From Mycobacterium sp. URHD0025 (GTDB lineage: Bacteria > Actinomycetota > Actinomycetes > Mycobacteriales > Mycobacteriaceae), in NCBI RefSeq assembly GCF_000426065.1, contig NZ_AUEQ01000001.1:310001-374000 (forward strand): DNA of 64,000 nucleotides, in the 5' to 3' direction. Shown here in pieces: positions 52,131 through 60,588 of this stretch (positions are counted from its first letter, which is position 1; each line of letters begins with the position of its first letter). Under the pieces are notes generated by a model. The model saw nothing but the letters and a program-made list of their open reading frames with translations, was not told the DNA's origin and did no database searches. The translations under genes and the position numbers were made by a program.

Positions 52131-52902
52131 GGTGCGCTCCCAGATAGGTCTCGACAACGACAGGATTGCTGATGACCTGGGCCGGTGGACCATTCGCGAT
52201 GACTCGGCCGTCGTACATGACATACAGCGCATCGGAGATCGCATTGATGAACGACATGTTGTGCTCGATCACCAGGACGGTCATGTTCTCTGTGGTGCAC
52301 AGATCCCGCACTGTCAACGACAGCCGATGCTGATCCTCAGGGTTGAGCCCAGACGATGGCTCATCCAGCATCAGCAACGACGGCGGCTCCATCAGCAGAC
52401 GTGCGATCTGGAGCAAACGTCCTTGCCCGATCGACAGATCTGCTGCGCGAGTATTCGCCAACTCAGTCAGCGCCATCCGATCCAGCAGCTCCCAGGCGCG
52501 ATCGATGAGAGCACGTTCCCCGACAGCCACGTCACGTGGCGACGTGAAGAGGCGCCAGAGGCGCTCGCCGGGCGCCGAGCGGGCCGACGTCAGCAGATTC
52601 TGTATTACTGACATGTCGGTGAAATCGGCAGTGTTCTGGAAAGTCCGCTTGAGTCCCATCCGCGCGAGCCGATGCGTCGGCATGCCCGTGATGTCGCGGC
52701 CGTGGAACATCACCGCCCCTGTGTCAGGTCGGAGGAACCCGGAAATCGCGTTGAACAGCGTCGTTTTCCCGGAACCGTTCGGTCCGATCAGGCCGGTAAC
52801 CGCATTCGGGCTGATCTTCATCGCGACACTGTCGAGGGCCCGTAACTGGCCGAAAGCCTTTACCAGCCCGACTACTTCGAGCGCCGGCTGCGGGGCCATC
52901 AT
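52117..52902 (-). CDS. LIV-type ABC transporter ATPase (LivG-like)
   Basis: A 261-residue ABC ATPase with Walker A Gly-Pro-Asn-Gly-Ser-Gly-Lys-Thr-Thr, signature Leu-Ser-Ile-Gly-Gln-Gly-Arg (Ser-Ile-Gly in place of Ser-Gly-Gly), Walker B Leu-Leu-Met-Leu-Asp-Glu-Pro and the LivG-type C-terminal extension. It overlaps the LivM gene by the ATGATG/TGA junction at 52899-52902. Confidence 0.93.
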   Translation of the reverse strand: MMAPQPALEVVGLVKAFGQLRALDSVAMKISPNAVTGLIGPNGSGKTTLFNAISGFLRPDTGAVMFHGRDITGMPTHRLARMGLKRTFQNTADFTDMSVIQNLLTSARSAPGERLWRLFTSPRDVAVGERALIDRAWELLDRMALTELANTRAADLSIGQGRLLQIARLLMEPPSLLMLDEPSSGLNPEDQHRLSLTVRDLCTTENMTVLVIEHNMSFINAISDALYVMYDGRVIANGPPAQVISNPVVVETYLGAHHATA

Positions 52903-53888
52903 CGATCTCCTGCCGCGACCGTGGCCAGCACAGGAGTGGAGTGGTTTGCCGTGCCTGGTCGCGGATAGCTGGTCAATCGCGGCCGGAACAGGCCCCCGGA
53001 CCAGAACAGCAGTATCACGATCAACACGAGCCCCTGCAGGGCATCCTGCAGACTGGCCATGACTTCAGAGGTGAGGAAGTCCGCCTCGATATAGGTGAGT
53101 CCTTCCCGTAGGCCGAGAAGCACCACCGCACCGAGCACCGCACCCGTATTGCTGCCGATCCCCCCGATGATCAACGCGATGAAGACGGTGAAGGTGATGT
53201 TCACGTTGAAGAAGGACGGAGTCAATATCGACAAATACCAGACGTACATGACCCCAGCCAGGCCCATGAAGAACGACGCGAACACAAAGGCTTTGAGTTT
53301 GACCGTGTAGACGTTGATCCCAAGCGAGCGGGCCACGGCCTCGTTCTGGTTCACCGCAAGCAGACTTCGGCCGTACGCCGACCGCGTCACACGACGGAAG
53401 ACCAGGAAACTAATTGCCAATACCGCCAACACAAGTGCCGCGACATACAACGACTGGGCTCGTCCCGGGATGCCGTCAAGATTCGGCACCGGCGCGTCCA
53501 GGAGGCCGCGCGCGCCATTGGCGATCGCCGGTTGGTTGATGAAGAGCTGACGTATCACCTCGGCCAACGCCAGCGCCACCACCGCCAGGTACTCTCCGCT
53601 GACCCTCAGCAGGCCGCAGCCCACTACGAGAGCGAGGAGCGCCGCGGTCAGGCCGCCTATGATGGTGCCGGCCCACCACGGCAGGCCCAGCCCGAGGATG
53701 TAGGTGTACGAGCCGGACTGGGCCGGCATCACAGCGAGTGCGTAGGAGTACGCTCCGATTCCGAAAAACGCTGCGACACCGAAATTGACCATGCCGCCAA
53801 CACCGAACTGCAGGTTCAACGCCAGAGCCGCGACGGCGTAGATGCCCATCAGGATGGCCAGTCCACCGGCAATCAGCAGAGTGCTCAC
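52899..53888 (-). CDS. LIV-type ABC transporter permease (LivM-like)
   Basis: A 329-residue permease with about 8-9 hydrophobic helices and the family motif Gly-Gly-Met-Val-Asn-Phe-Gly-Val-Ala-Ala-Phe-Phe-Gly-Ile-Gly-Ala-Tyr. The cytoplasmic loop Arg-Ser-Ala-Tyr-Gly-Arg-Ser-Leu-Leu-Ala-Val-Asn-Gln-Asn-Glu matches the coupling region. The GTG start overlaps the LivH stop (GTGA). Confidence 0.92.
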   Translation of the reverse strand: MSTLLIAGGLAILMGIYAVAALALNLQFGVGGMVNFGVAAFFGIGAYSYALAVMPAQSGSYTYILGLGLPWWAGTIIGGLTAALLALVVGCGLLRVSGEYLAVVALALAEVIRQLFINQPAIANGARGLLDAPVPNLDGIPGRAQSLYVAALVLAVLAISFLVFRRVTRSAYGRSLLAVNQNEAVARSLGINVYTVKLKAFVFASFFMGLAGVMYVWYLSILTPSFFNVNITFTVFIALIIGGIGSNTGAVLGAVVLLGLREGLTYIEADFLTSEVMASLQDALQGLVLIVILLFWSGGLFRPRLTSYPRPGTANHSTPVLATVAAGDR

Positions 53889-54790
53889 GCCACACGCTCC
53901 TTCGGACCGCTGAAGAGACCCTCAGGGCGGACAAAGACCACCAGGGCTATGACGGCGAAAACCACCATCTGGGTGTATTCGGATGGAATCGCCAAGGTAG
54001 CCAGGCTCGATGTGAGCCCGACAACGACCGCCGCGACCATCACGCCGTAAATACTCCCGAGCCCACCGATGATCGCAGCGGCGGAGATGACGAGCACTTG
54101 ATCCCAGCCGAGCTCGGGATAAATCCGCGCCGTGAGCGCGATCAGAGTTCCCGCCAGTGCCGCAAGTGCGCTGGCCACCGCCCAGGTGAGGTACTGCAGA
54201 TGCGACGTGTTCACCCCCCGAATCTGCGCAAGCGCCGGGTTGTTCGCCATGGCTCGTAACGCCCTGCCGCTGTATGACCGGGCGAGCCAAAAGTGCAATG
54301 CCACAACGATCAACGCCGCAGTGCCGATGACGGCGATCTGATCGGCGCCCGCAACCGCGACCCCGCCGATGCTGATCGTCTTCTGCAACGGCACATCCAG
54401 CGTCTTCACGCCGAACCCGGTGAAAAGCTCGATCATCGCGTGCAGGAAGAACGCGAGACCCACGGACGCGATCATCGGAATGTAATGCGGGCGCTCTCGC
54501 ATCGGCCAGAAGATCACTCGCGCGCTCACCACTCCGACCGTCGTCGTGACGACGATGGCCAGCACACACGACACGATCCAGTGCAACCCGACCAACACGT
54601 TGAACCCGTATGCGCTGAACCCGCTGAGCACGATGAGCTGTGGATGCGCGATGTTCAGGAAACCCTCTACGCGGCGTAGGAGCTCGAAGCCCACTGTCGC
54701 GAGCAGCAGAACGGCACCGCTGACCAGTCCGGCGACCACGACGGTCAACACGACTGCACCTCGGCCGCGGAACCCCTTCGGCCACTCCAC
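53885..54790 (-). CDS. LIV-type ABC transporter permease (LivH-like)
   Basis: A 301-residue permease with about 8 hydrophobic helices. Glu-Gly-Phe-Leu-Asn-Ile-Ala-His and Ser-Gly-Arg-Ala-Leu-Arg-Ala-Met-Ala-Asn-Asn-Pro correspond to the LivH channel and coupling loops. GTG 54790 overlaps the upstream crotonase gene by 46 bases, a long overlap that may lower its translation relative to neighbours or indicate a later start. Confidence 0.9.
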   Translation of the reverse strand: MEWPKGFRGRGAVVLTVVVAGLVSGAVLLLATVGFELLRRVEGFLNIAHPQLIVLSGFSAYGFNVLVGLHWIVSCVLAIVVTTTVGVVSARVIFWPMRERPHYIPMIASVGLAFFLHAMIELFTGFGVKTLDVPLQKTISIGGVAVAGADQIAVIGTAALIVVALHFWLARSYSGRALRAMANNPALAQIRGVNTSHLQYLTWAVASALAALAGTLIALTARIYPELGWDQVLVISAAAIIGGLGSIYGVMVAAVVVGLTSSLATLAIPSEYTQMVVFAVIALVVFVRPEGLFSGPKERVA

Positions 54791-55551
54791 CGTTGTCGCA
54801 ACTCTCGTGCGGCCGGATCGTCGAAGTACGCGGCAGCGGCCTTCAGCGTGCGTTGCAGAGACGCCTCATCACGCACGTCGTCCGCATCGTTGACGCTGCC
54901 TTTCAAGGCACCATAGAGCACCGGAGCCTTCGAGCCGGCGGCGCGGGCCGTCGCGACGGCCGCGGGGATCAGCTCCTCGGGATCGGTGACGAGTTGGTCG
55001 ATGATGCCGATGTCGAGAGCGTGCTGCGCGCCGAAAAGCTCACCTGACAAGATGATTCGCCGGGTGATCCGCACACCGAGCACCCGGTTGGCTCGTTGGA
55101 TTCCCTTGTCCGCAGGCAGCAGTCCGTGATTGATCTCCGGAAACCCGAACCGCGCCAAGTTGACGGCCAACACACCGTCCGAAAAGAGCGCGACCTCCAT
55201 ACCGCCGCCAACACAGTGCCCATTGATCGCGCTGATCACCGGACGCGGGTAGCGGTCCATCGCCACGAGTAGTGCGTGGAATTCCCGCATGCGGATCTCG
55301 ATGTCGCCGGCGAGCGCACCCTCCAGCTCCTTGATGTCGCCTCCCGCACTGAAGAACCGCTCCCCCTTACCGGTGAGCACGATCGGTGGCGCGTCTGGTC
55401 TGGCGCGGAGCTGCTCGAACAGGCTGGCAAGATCGTGGATGAGCCGGCGGTTCATCGCATTTGCCGGAGGCCTGTCCAACGAGACCACCAGAACGCCATC
55501 GTGGTCAGCGGTGTCGAGGGTGGCGGCCTGGCCGGTCGCGGGTGCGCTCAC
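54745..55551 (-). CDS. Enoyl-CoA hydratase with both catalytic glutamates
   Basis: A 268-residue crotonase. The oxyanion segment Ser-Ala-Gly-Gly-Asp-Ile-Lys-Glu, Gly-Gly-Gly-Met-Glu-Val-Ala (first catalytic Glu) and Phe-Gly-Phe-Pro-Glu-Ile (second catalytic Glu) are complete, so hydration of an enoyl-CoA is expected. The GTG start lies three bases after the preceding crotonase gene. It pairs with the SDR at the operon end in a beta-oxidation-like sequence. Confidence 0.88.
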   Translation of the reverse strand: MSAPATGQAATLDTADHDGVLVVSLDRPPANAMNRRLIHDLASLFEQLRARPDAPPIVLTGKGERFFSAGGDIKELEGALAGDIEIRMREFHALLVAMDRYPRPVISAINGHCVGGGMEVALFSDGVLAVNLARFGFPEINHGLLPADKGIQRANRVLGVRITRRIILSGELFGAQHALDIGIIDQLVTDPEELIPAAVATARAAGSKAPVLYGALKGSVNDADDVRDEASLQRTLKAAAAYFDDPAARELRQRWSGRRGSAAEVQSC

Positions 55552-55554
55552 AGG

Positions 55555-56418
55555 TCACCCGGCTACGTTCGCCGGTTGCGGTCCCAGGACAGAGCGCCCT
55601 TCGCCGCGTGCGGACGGGTACTCCGGCGGACGGCCTTCGCGGAAGGCCTGCCGGGCCTCGAAGTAGTCGGCGCCCGCGAAGCCGATGACCTCCAAAGCCG
55701 CGGAAAGCTCTTGCTGCGGAAGCGCATTGGTGAGCCAGCCAGTGTTCAGGGATCGCTTTGTCCAGCGGATCGCCTGCTGCGAGCCCTGCGCAAGTTCGTC
55801 GGCGATCTCGAGCGCGCGGTCCAGCACATTCTCCCTCGGCGCGACGAGACTCACCAAGCCGATGCGTTCGGCTTCGATGCCCGTCATACTCGCCGAAGTC
55901 AACTGGTAATACTTCGTTTTGGCCATGCCCACGAGCAACGGCCAGATGAGCGAGGCGTGATCACCGGCGACCACACCGACACGGGTGTGCCCGTCTCGAA
56001 GCAGTGCATCCTCGGCAGCGACGCTGATGTCAGCCAGAAGCGCCATCGACAAACCCCAGCCGACCGCAGGGCCGTTGATCGCCGAGATGAGCGGCTTGTC
56101 CATGTTGAGTAAGGCCGTGATCCGCTTGCGCTCGCCCTCCATGAGCGCCACCGCTTCGTCCAGGGTGGGCTCTGGCTGGCGTACATCCATGCCTGTGCAG
56201 AAGCCGCGGCCTGCACCGGTGATGACCGCAACCCGCGTTTCCGGGTCTCGATCGACGTCCACCCAGATTTCCGACAGATGATCGAACATCGGCATCGTCA
56301 ACGCATTGAGCCGGTCGGGTCTGTTCATCGTGATGAGCAGCACGCCATTGGGCCTGCGCTCGATCAGGATCTCCTCCGGGTAGCGGCTGAAGATGTCATC
56401 AGCGGCCAGTTTGCTCAT
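55555..56418 (-). CDS. Crotonase-fold protein lacking hydratase glutamates
   Basis: A 287-residue crotonase-fold protein with the CoA/oxyanion segment Gly-Met-Asp-Val-Arg and Ile-Asn-Gly-Pro-Ala-Val-Gly-Trp-Gly. By motif alignment the first catalytic Glu is Ser (Gly-Leu-Ser-Met-Ala), and the second is missing from the Arg-Asp-Gly-His-Thr-Arg-Val-Gly segment. A hydratase mechanism is therefore unlikely; isomerase, decarboxylase, C-C hydrolase or thioesterase chemistry is possible. The ATG overlaps the LLM stop (ATGA). Confidence 0.85.
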   Translation of the reverse strand: MSKLAADDIFSRYPEEILIERRPNGVLLITMNRPDRLNALTMPMFDHLSEIWVDVDRDPETRVAVITGAGRGFCTGMDVRQPEPTLDEAVALMEGERKRITALLNMDKPLISAINGPAVGWGLSMALLADISVAAEDALLRDGHTRVGVVAGDHASLIWPLLVGMAKTKYYQLTSASMTGIEAERIGLVSLVAPRENVLDRALEIADELAQGSQQAIRWTKRSLNTGWLTNALPQQELSAALEVIGFAGADYFEARQAFREGRPPEYPSARGEGRSVLGPQPANVAG

Positions 56419-57614
56419 CGTGTCTCTCCTACCTTGACAACACTCTTGTGTGAATTCGACTGGGATTTGGACTCTTCGAACGCTTCGAGCTCCGCATAAT
56501 GAGCGGGCCGGGCCGTGCGGATGTCGGCCAGAATCGCGTCGGCGGGCCGCACCACGGCCCGTGGGTTTTTGAACCTGGGGATGACGTACTTGCCGAAGAG
56601 CTCGATCGACTTCATCAGCTCCCTGTGTGGGAGCCCATCGATTCTCATGACGATGGCGTCAGCGCCGAGGTCGGCGAATCGCTGCACTTGTGCCGCACAG
56701 TCATCCGGATCGCCCACGATGAATCCGGACGATTCCTCGAACATGTATCGCTCATCGTTGAAGTCGACGTTCCGCACGGCACCCATGTACTGATAGTCAG
56801 CCGACAACTTGGACAGGCGCTCATAGGCGTCGGTCGAAAGCGCCACCGTCTCTTTCAGGTTCCGCGCCCACTTGAGCGCTTCCTCACGTGTCTCGGCGCA
56901 GTGCATTCCGCCGCCCACGGCGACGAGCTTCTGGGCTTGCAGCGGATAGGCATGCGTGGCTCCGTCGAGGGCATCGTCGTAGATGCGCAACATGCTCTCG
57001 ACGAACTCGAAGCCCAGGTAAAAACCACCGACGATAGCCCCGATGCCGAGCTCGGCGGCCTTGCGAACCGAATCGGGACTTCCGGCCGCCATCGAGATGG
57101 GGGGATATGGCCGTTGAATTGCCTTGGGCACCAAGCTTCGCGGCGGGATCTTGTAGTGTTCGCCAACGTAGGAGAACACGTCATTGTGCAGAGCCCGGCG
57201 GATGACCTCCAGGCCTTCTATGAGCTGAGCCTTGTTCTCGCTTGGTTCAACTTCGAAGGCGCGCAGCGCAAGTGTCGTATTCCCGCGCCCAACTCCGAGT
57301 TCCACTCGGCCGCTGGACAGGATGTCCTCGGTTGCCAACCGCTCGGCAACGCGAAGGGCATGGTTGATGCGCGTGGGCAAGAGGGTGACCAAGTGCATGA
57401 ACCGGATGCGCTTGGTCAGCGCCATCAGGTAGGGATAGATGACCTCAGGTGCGGAGGTGGTCGCCGTACCGATCGCGACGTGCTGCTCCGAGGTTCCGAA
57501 CGCGTCGAAACCCACCTCCTCCGCAAGTAGGACTTCGTCCACGAGCTCGCGATAACGGTGCTCATGGGTATGCCCCGGGACTGTCTCGCCTTCGCTCATG
57601 AAAATGAACCGCAT
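56415..57614 (-). CDS. LLM-class flavin-dependent monooxygenase, first gene of the operon
   Basis: A 399-residue luciferase-like monooxygenase. Phe-Asp-Ala-Phe-Gly-Thr-Ser-Glu-Gln-His, Val-Glu-Leu-Gly-Val-Gly-Arg-Gly-Asn-Thr and Pro-Pro-Ile-Ser-Met-Ala-Ala-Gly-Ser are typical of FMN-using bacterial luciferase relatives (SsuD/NtaA type). ATG 57614 has GGAAAG about 10 bases upstream and starts on the first beta strand. With the flavin reductase encoded further down, a two-component oxygenase is expected. The substrate is probably the imported or CoA-activated acid. Confidence 0.88.
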   Translation of the reverse strand: MRFIFMSEGETVPGHTHEHRYRELVDEVLLAEEVGFDAFGTSEQHVAIGTATTSAPEVIYPYLMALTKRIRFMHLVTLLPTRINHALRVAERLATEDILSSGRVELGVGRGNTTLALRAFEVEPSENKAQLIEGLEVIRRALHNDVFSYVGEHYKIPPRSLVPKAIQRPYPPISMAAGSPDSVRKAAELGIGAIVGGFYLGFEFVESMLRIYDDALDGATHAYPLQAQKLVAVGGGMHCAETREEALKWARNLKETVALSTDAYERLSKLSADYQYMGAVRNVDFNDERYMFEESSGFIVGDPDDCAAQVQRFADLGADAIVMRIDGLPHRELMKSIELFGKYVIPRFKNPRAVVRPADAILADIRTARPAHYAELEAFEESKSQSNSHKSVVKVGETR

Positions 57615-57645
57615 ATTCACACCACTTTCCACTAGGTGAACGCTC

Positions 57646-57829
57646 CTTAACGTAAGACCGTCCACCTCGGTTGTCAACGCCGAGCTTCGACCGAGTTTCC
57701 AGCCCACCTCAGGGCGCCGCTCCAACCCGGTTTAACAGGGAATATGGCGCATAGTAGCAATGTATCCACGATTCCGTCGGCCCATAACGCCTAGCCAGCG
57801 GTAGTTACGAGAGATTAATGCTCATTAAT
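57646..57829. promoter_or_regulatory. Divergent control region with two palindromes
   Basis: The 330-base gap between the LLM gene and the tetR gene holds CTTA-acg-TAAG (57646-57656), 32 bases from the LLM start, and a perfect ATTAATG-ct-CATTAAT (57814-57829) on the tetR side. The second, with 7-base arms, is the better TetR operator candidate. No gene is visible in the gap. Confidence 0.5.
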
Positions 57830-57944
57830 GTCGCCTCGTCCAGCCGTCCGGCCAACGAAGTTCAGCGTGGCCTCGACCTCGTGCGCGCTCATCGACCGCG
57901 CCCGGACTCGGCGGCGCCTCGCACCGTGGCTATCGTTGTTTGCC

Positions 57945-58544
57945 ATGACCACTGACGCTGCCGCGCACGAGCCGTCCGCCGGCACCTCACGCCGGGATGT
58001 CTTGCTCAAGGTGGCCGCCGACCTGTTCTTGCGAAACTCCTACGACGGAGTGACGGTGGACATGATCTGCACAGCGGCCGGAATTTCCGGGCCCGGCCTC
58101 TACAACCACTTCGAGAACAAGCAGGCGCTCTTGATCGCCGTGGTGGAGAATCCTTTGGCGGCTCTGCACCGGTTCGCCAGGGAGACCGTGGAGGCGGAGC
58201 CCGATCCACGGGCCGCACTGGAGATCCTGGTCGATTTCCACATCAGGAGCGTGGTGACCTCAGCTCCGACGACGCTGGTGTTCATGAAGAACGAACACGC
58301 CTTACCGGAGAAGGACCGGCGGCGAATCCGGCGCGAGATGAATCTCTATGCCGAGGAATGGATTTCCATCGTCGCAGAGTTGCGCCCTGACCTGTCCGAA
58401 CCAGAGGTCCGGCTACTCACCCACACGGTGTTCTCAATGCTCAATTCGGTAGCGACCCTCAACAAGGGCCTGGACCACGAGTCCATCGTCAAGACAATGT
58501 CGACCGCAGCGATCAAGGCACTCACCTCGCCCAGCGACGATTGA
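57945..58544 (+). CDS. TetR-family regulator of the LLM/ABC operon
   Basis: A 199-residue TetR repressor: Phe-Leu-Arg-Asn-Ser-Tyr-Asp-Gly-Val-Thr-Val, Ile-Cys-Thr-Ala-Ala-Gly-Ile-Ser-Gly-Pro-Gly-Leu-Tyr-Asn-His-Phe. The ligand domain resembles FadR-like/KstR-like acyl-CoA responsive TetRs by its position next to fatty-acid-type genes, an inference only. ATG 57945 is preferred because upstream residues are Arg-rich and unlike the family. Confidence 0.88.
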   Translation: MTTDAAAHEPSAGTSRRDVLLKVAADLFLRNSYDGVTVDMICTAAGISGPGLYNHFENKQALLIAVVENPLAALHRFARETVEAEPDPRAALEILVDFHIRSVVTSAPTTLVFMKNEHALPEKDRRRIRREMNLYAEEWISIVAELRPDLSEPEVRLLTHTVFSMLNSVATLNKGLDHESIVKTMSTAAIKALTSPSDD

Positions 58545-58654
58545 CATGTGAGTGTCTCGATCGCTCTGCGGTGCAGGGTTTTTACGCCGCGACGCCCCAC
58601 TGCCAGGTGCACAACCACGCCCTTGCCGACGTCTGTCGTCCTTGAGTGTACGGT

Positions 58655-59362
58655 TTACCAGGGGACGGGGCCGTGGGCGGAGAAGTAGCCGCCGGTGGGT
58701 CCGTCGGGTGCGGTTTGGGCCATCTCGACGATGATGCGTGCGCCTTCTTCGACAGTCTGCGTTCCGGTGTGCCCGTTGAGGTCGGTGTCGGTGTAGCCCG
58801 GCTCGACCGCATTGACGCGCATGGCCGGAAACTGCTTGGCGAACTGGACGGTGATCATGTTGACCGCCGATTTCGACGCCGGGTAGGCAACACCGGGATA
58901 GAAGTAAGTCGGGCTCTCCGGCGATTCAGCGAGGCTCATCGAACCCAGACTGCTGCTGACGTTGACGATCACCGGGGCCGATGACCGCTGCAGCAACGGC
59001 AGGAACGCGTGGGTCGCTCGGATGAGCCCGAAGACGTTGGTGTCGAACACTTCTCGCATCGTCTCCGCTGTTACCGCCTCGGCGGCGACGATCGCGTTGC
59101 CTGCACCGCGACCCTCGACGCCAGCGTTGTTGACCAGGACGTCGAGCCCGCCCAACTCCTCGATGAGCTGCGCTGCGGTGGACACCGAGTCGTCGTCGGT
59201 GACGTCGAGCTGGACCAGCCGCGCACCGAGTTTCTGCGCGGCGTCCTGGCCGCGCTGTGCATCACGGCACCCGAGGTAGATGGTGTGCCCCGCCGCAATC
59301 AACTGCCGAGCGGTTTCGTAACCGAGGCCCTTGTTGGCGCCGGTGATCAGGATGGTGGTCAT
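58655..59362 (-). CDS. Short-chain dehydrogenase/reductase
   Basis: A 235-residue SDR: Thr-Gly-Ala-Asn-Lys-Gly-Leu-Gly, Asn-Asn-Ala-Gly-Val, Ser in Asn-Val-Ser-Ser-Ser-Leu and Tyr-Pro-Ala-Ser-Lys. Cys-Arg-Asp after beta-2 is compatible with NADP, as in carbonyl-reductase-like SDRs. It is divergent from an XRE/MmyB-like regulator. Its layout mirrors the module at 26587-29157. Confidence 0.9.
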   Translation of the reverse strand: MTTILITGANKGLGYETARQLIAAGHTIYLGCRDAQRGQDAAQKLGARLVQLDVTDDDSVSTAAQLIEELGGLDVLVNNAGVEGRGAGNAIVAAEAVTAETMREVFDTNVFGLIRATHAFLPLLQRSSAPVIVNVSSSLGSMSLAESPESPTYFYPGVAYPASKSAVNMITVQFAKQFPAMRVNAVEPGYTDTDLNGHTGTQTVEEGARIIVEMAQTAPDGPTGGYFSAHGPVPW

Positions 59363-59538
59363 CTGCTTCTCCTTGACGTGACGTGTTGCGGGATGGCTCA
59401 GCCCACGAGCCAGGGGCCTACCTCCTTGCTGGGCGCCCACATCAGTGGTGGGCTCACCACCAAGACTTGGCGGGTTGGCGGCGCCATGGGTAGGCCCTGC
59501 TCATCCTGGGTACCGGCAGTCCCAGTCTTGGCTACGCT

Positions 59539-60351
59539 ATGTCGATGACCAGCGGCAACGCGCTCGGCGACTACCTCAGGCTGCGTCGCGGCCGAGTCCG
59601 ACCCGATGACGTCGGCCTCGTGGCAGGCCCGCGGCGCCGCGTCAACGGCCTACGCCGCGAAGAACTGGCAGCACTGGCCGGCATCAGCGCCGACTACTAC
59701 CTGAGAATCGAGCAGGGCCGCAACGCCCATCCCTCTGCGCAGATTCTCGATGCACTCGCGCGGGCGCTGCGCATGGACGCCGCCGCCAGCGCGCACCTGC
59801 ACCAACTCGCCCGCGACCACCGCCCCACACCAGCAGGTGTCGAACAGGTCAGCGACGACATCGTCAGCTTGATCGATCAGCTCGGCCTGCCCGCCTTCGT
59901 CGCCGGGCGGTGCCTGGACTGCCTGGCCTCAAACCAGCTCGCACGCAAGCTGTCCCCCAACTTCACGCCCGGCCGAAACCTTCTCCGCTCGTTGTTCCTC
60001 GACCCAGCCGAGCGTCAACTCCACCTCGACTGGGACGACGCCGCCGCCGGAGTTGTCGGCGGTCTGCGCGAAGCCACTGCCGGTGAAACCCACGACCCTC
60101 GTCTCGACGAACTCGTCGACGAACTTTGCGTGAACAGCGCGTCCTTCGCAGAATTCTGGGCCAAAGCCGACGTGGGCTATCGTCCGGCAGGCACCAGCCG
60201 CCTACACCACCCCGAGGTCGGTGAATTATTGTTCCGCCGCAACCGATTTGCCATTCCAGACTCCGACGGCCAACACCTCCAGATCTACCATCCCGAGCCA
60301 GGCACCGCCACCAGCGAAAAGCTGGCTCTGCTCAAAACAACTGCTGGCTAA
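59539..60351 (+). CDS. XRE-family regulator with MmyB-like C-terminal domain
   Basis: A 270-residue regulator with Gly-Leu-Arg-Arg-Glu-Glu-Leu-Ala-Ala-Leu-Ala-Gly-Ile-Ser and Tyr-Tyr-Leu-Arg-Ile-Glu-Gln-Gly-Arg in the HTH, and a C-terminal ligand domain including Phe-Leu-Asp-Pro-Ala-Glu-Arg and His-His-Pro-Glu-Val-Gly. It is a paralogue of the regulator at 28273 and, like it, is divergent from an SDR gene, so it probably represses that SDR. Confidence 0.92.
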   Translation: MSMTSGNALGDYLRLRRGRVRPDDVGLVAGPRRRVNGLRREELAALAGISADYYLRIEQGRNAHPSAQILDALARALRMDAAASAHLHQLARDHRPTPAGVEQVSDDIVSLIDQLGLPAFVAGRCLDCLASNQLARKLSPNFTPGRNLLRSLFLDPAERQLHLDWDDAAAGVVGGLREATAGETHDPRLDELVDELCVNSASFAEFWAKADVGYRPAGTSRLHHPEVGELLFRRNRFAIPDSDGQHLQIYHPEPGTATSEKLALLKTTAG

Positions 60352-60436
60352 GACAAACGAATTGCCGTTACGCAACCCGGGAGCGATGGCGGATCCGCCA
60401 GATCGGTGGGATGCGCGGGGTGCCCCATACCAAGGG

Positions 60437-60457
60437 CTGTGGCGGCGTCCGCCGCAG
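60437..60457. terminator. Possible hairpin after the XRE gene
   Basis: CTGTGGCGG and CCGCCGCAG can form a 9-base stem with one G-U pair and a three-base loop, 86 bases after the XRE stop. There is no T-tract. It is a weak terminator candidate between this gene and the UvrA-like gene. Confidence 0.3.
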
Positions 60458-60588
60458 GCAGGCCAGATCCTGTGTACCAAAATCCGTTTCAGGAGGCGAT
60501 CCGTTTTACCTCTAGAACACCCGGCGCTCAGAAGTTTTGTCCGGGGTTGCCGATAGGCTTCGTTCGTCCGACGTGAGAGGGGCGCGCA

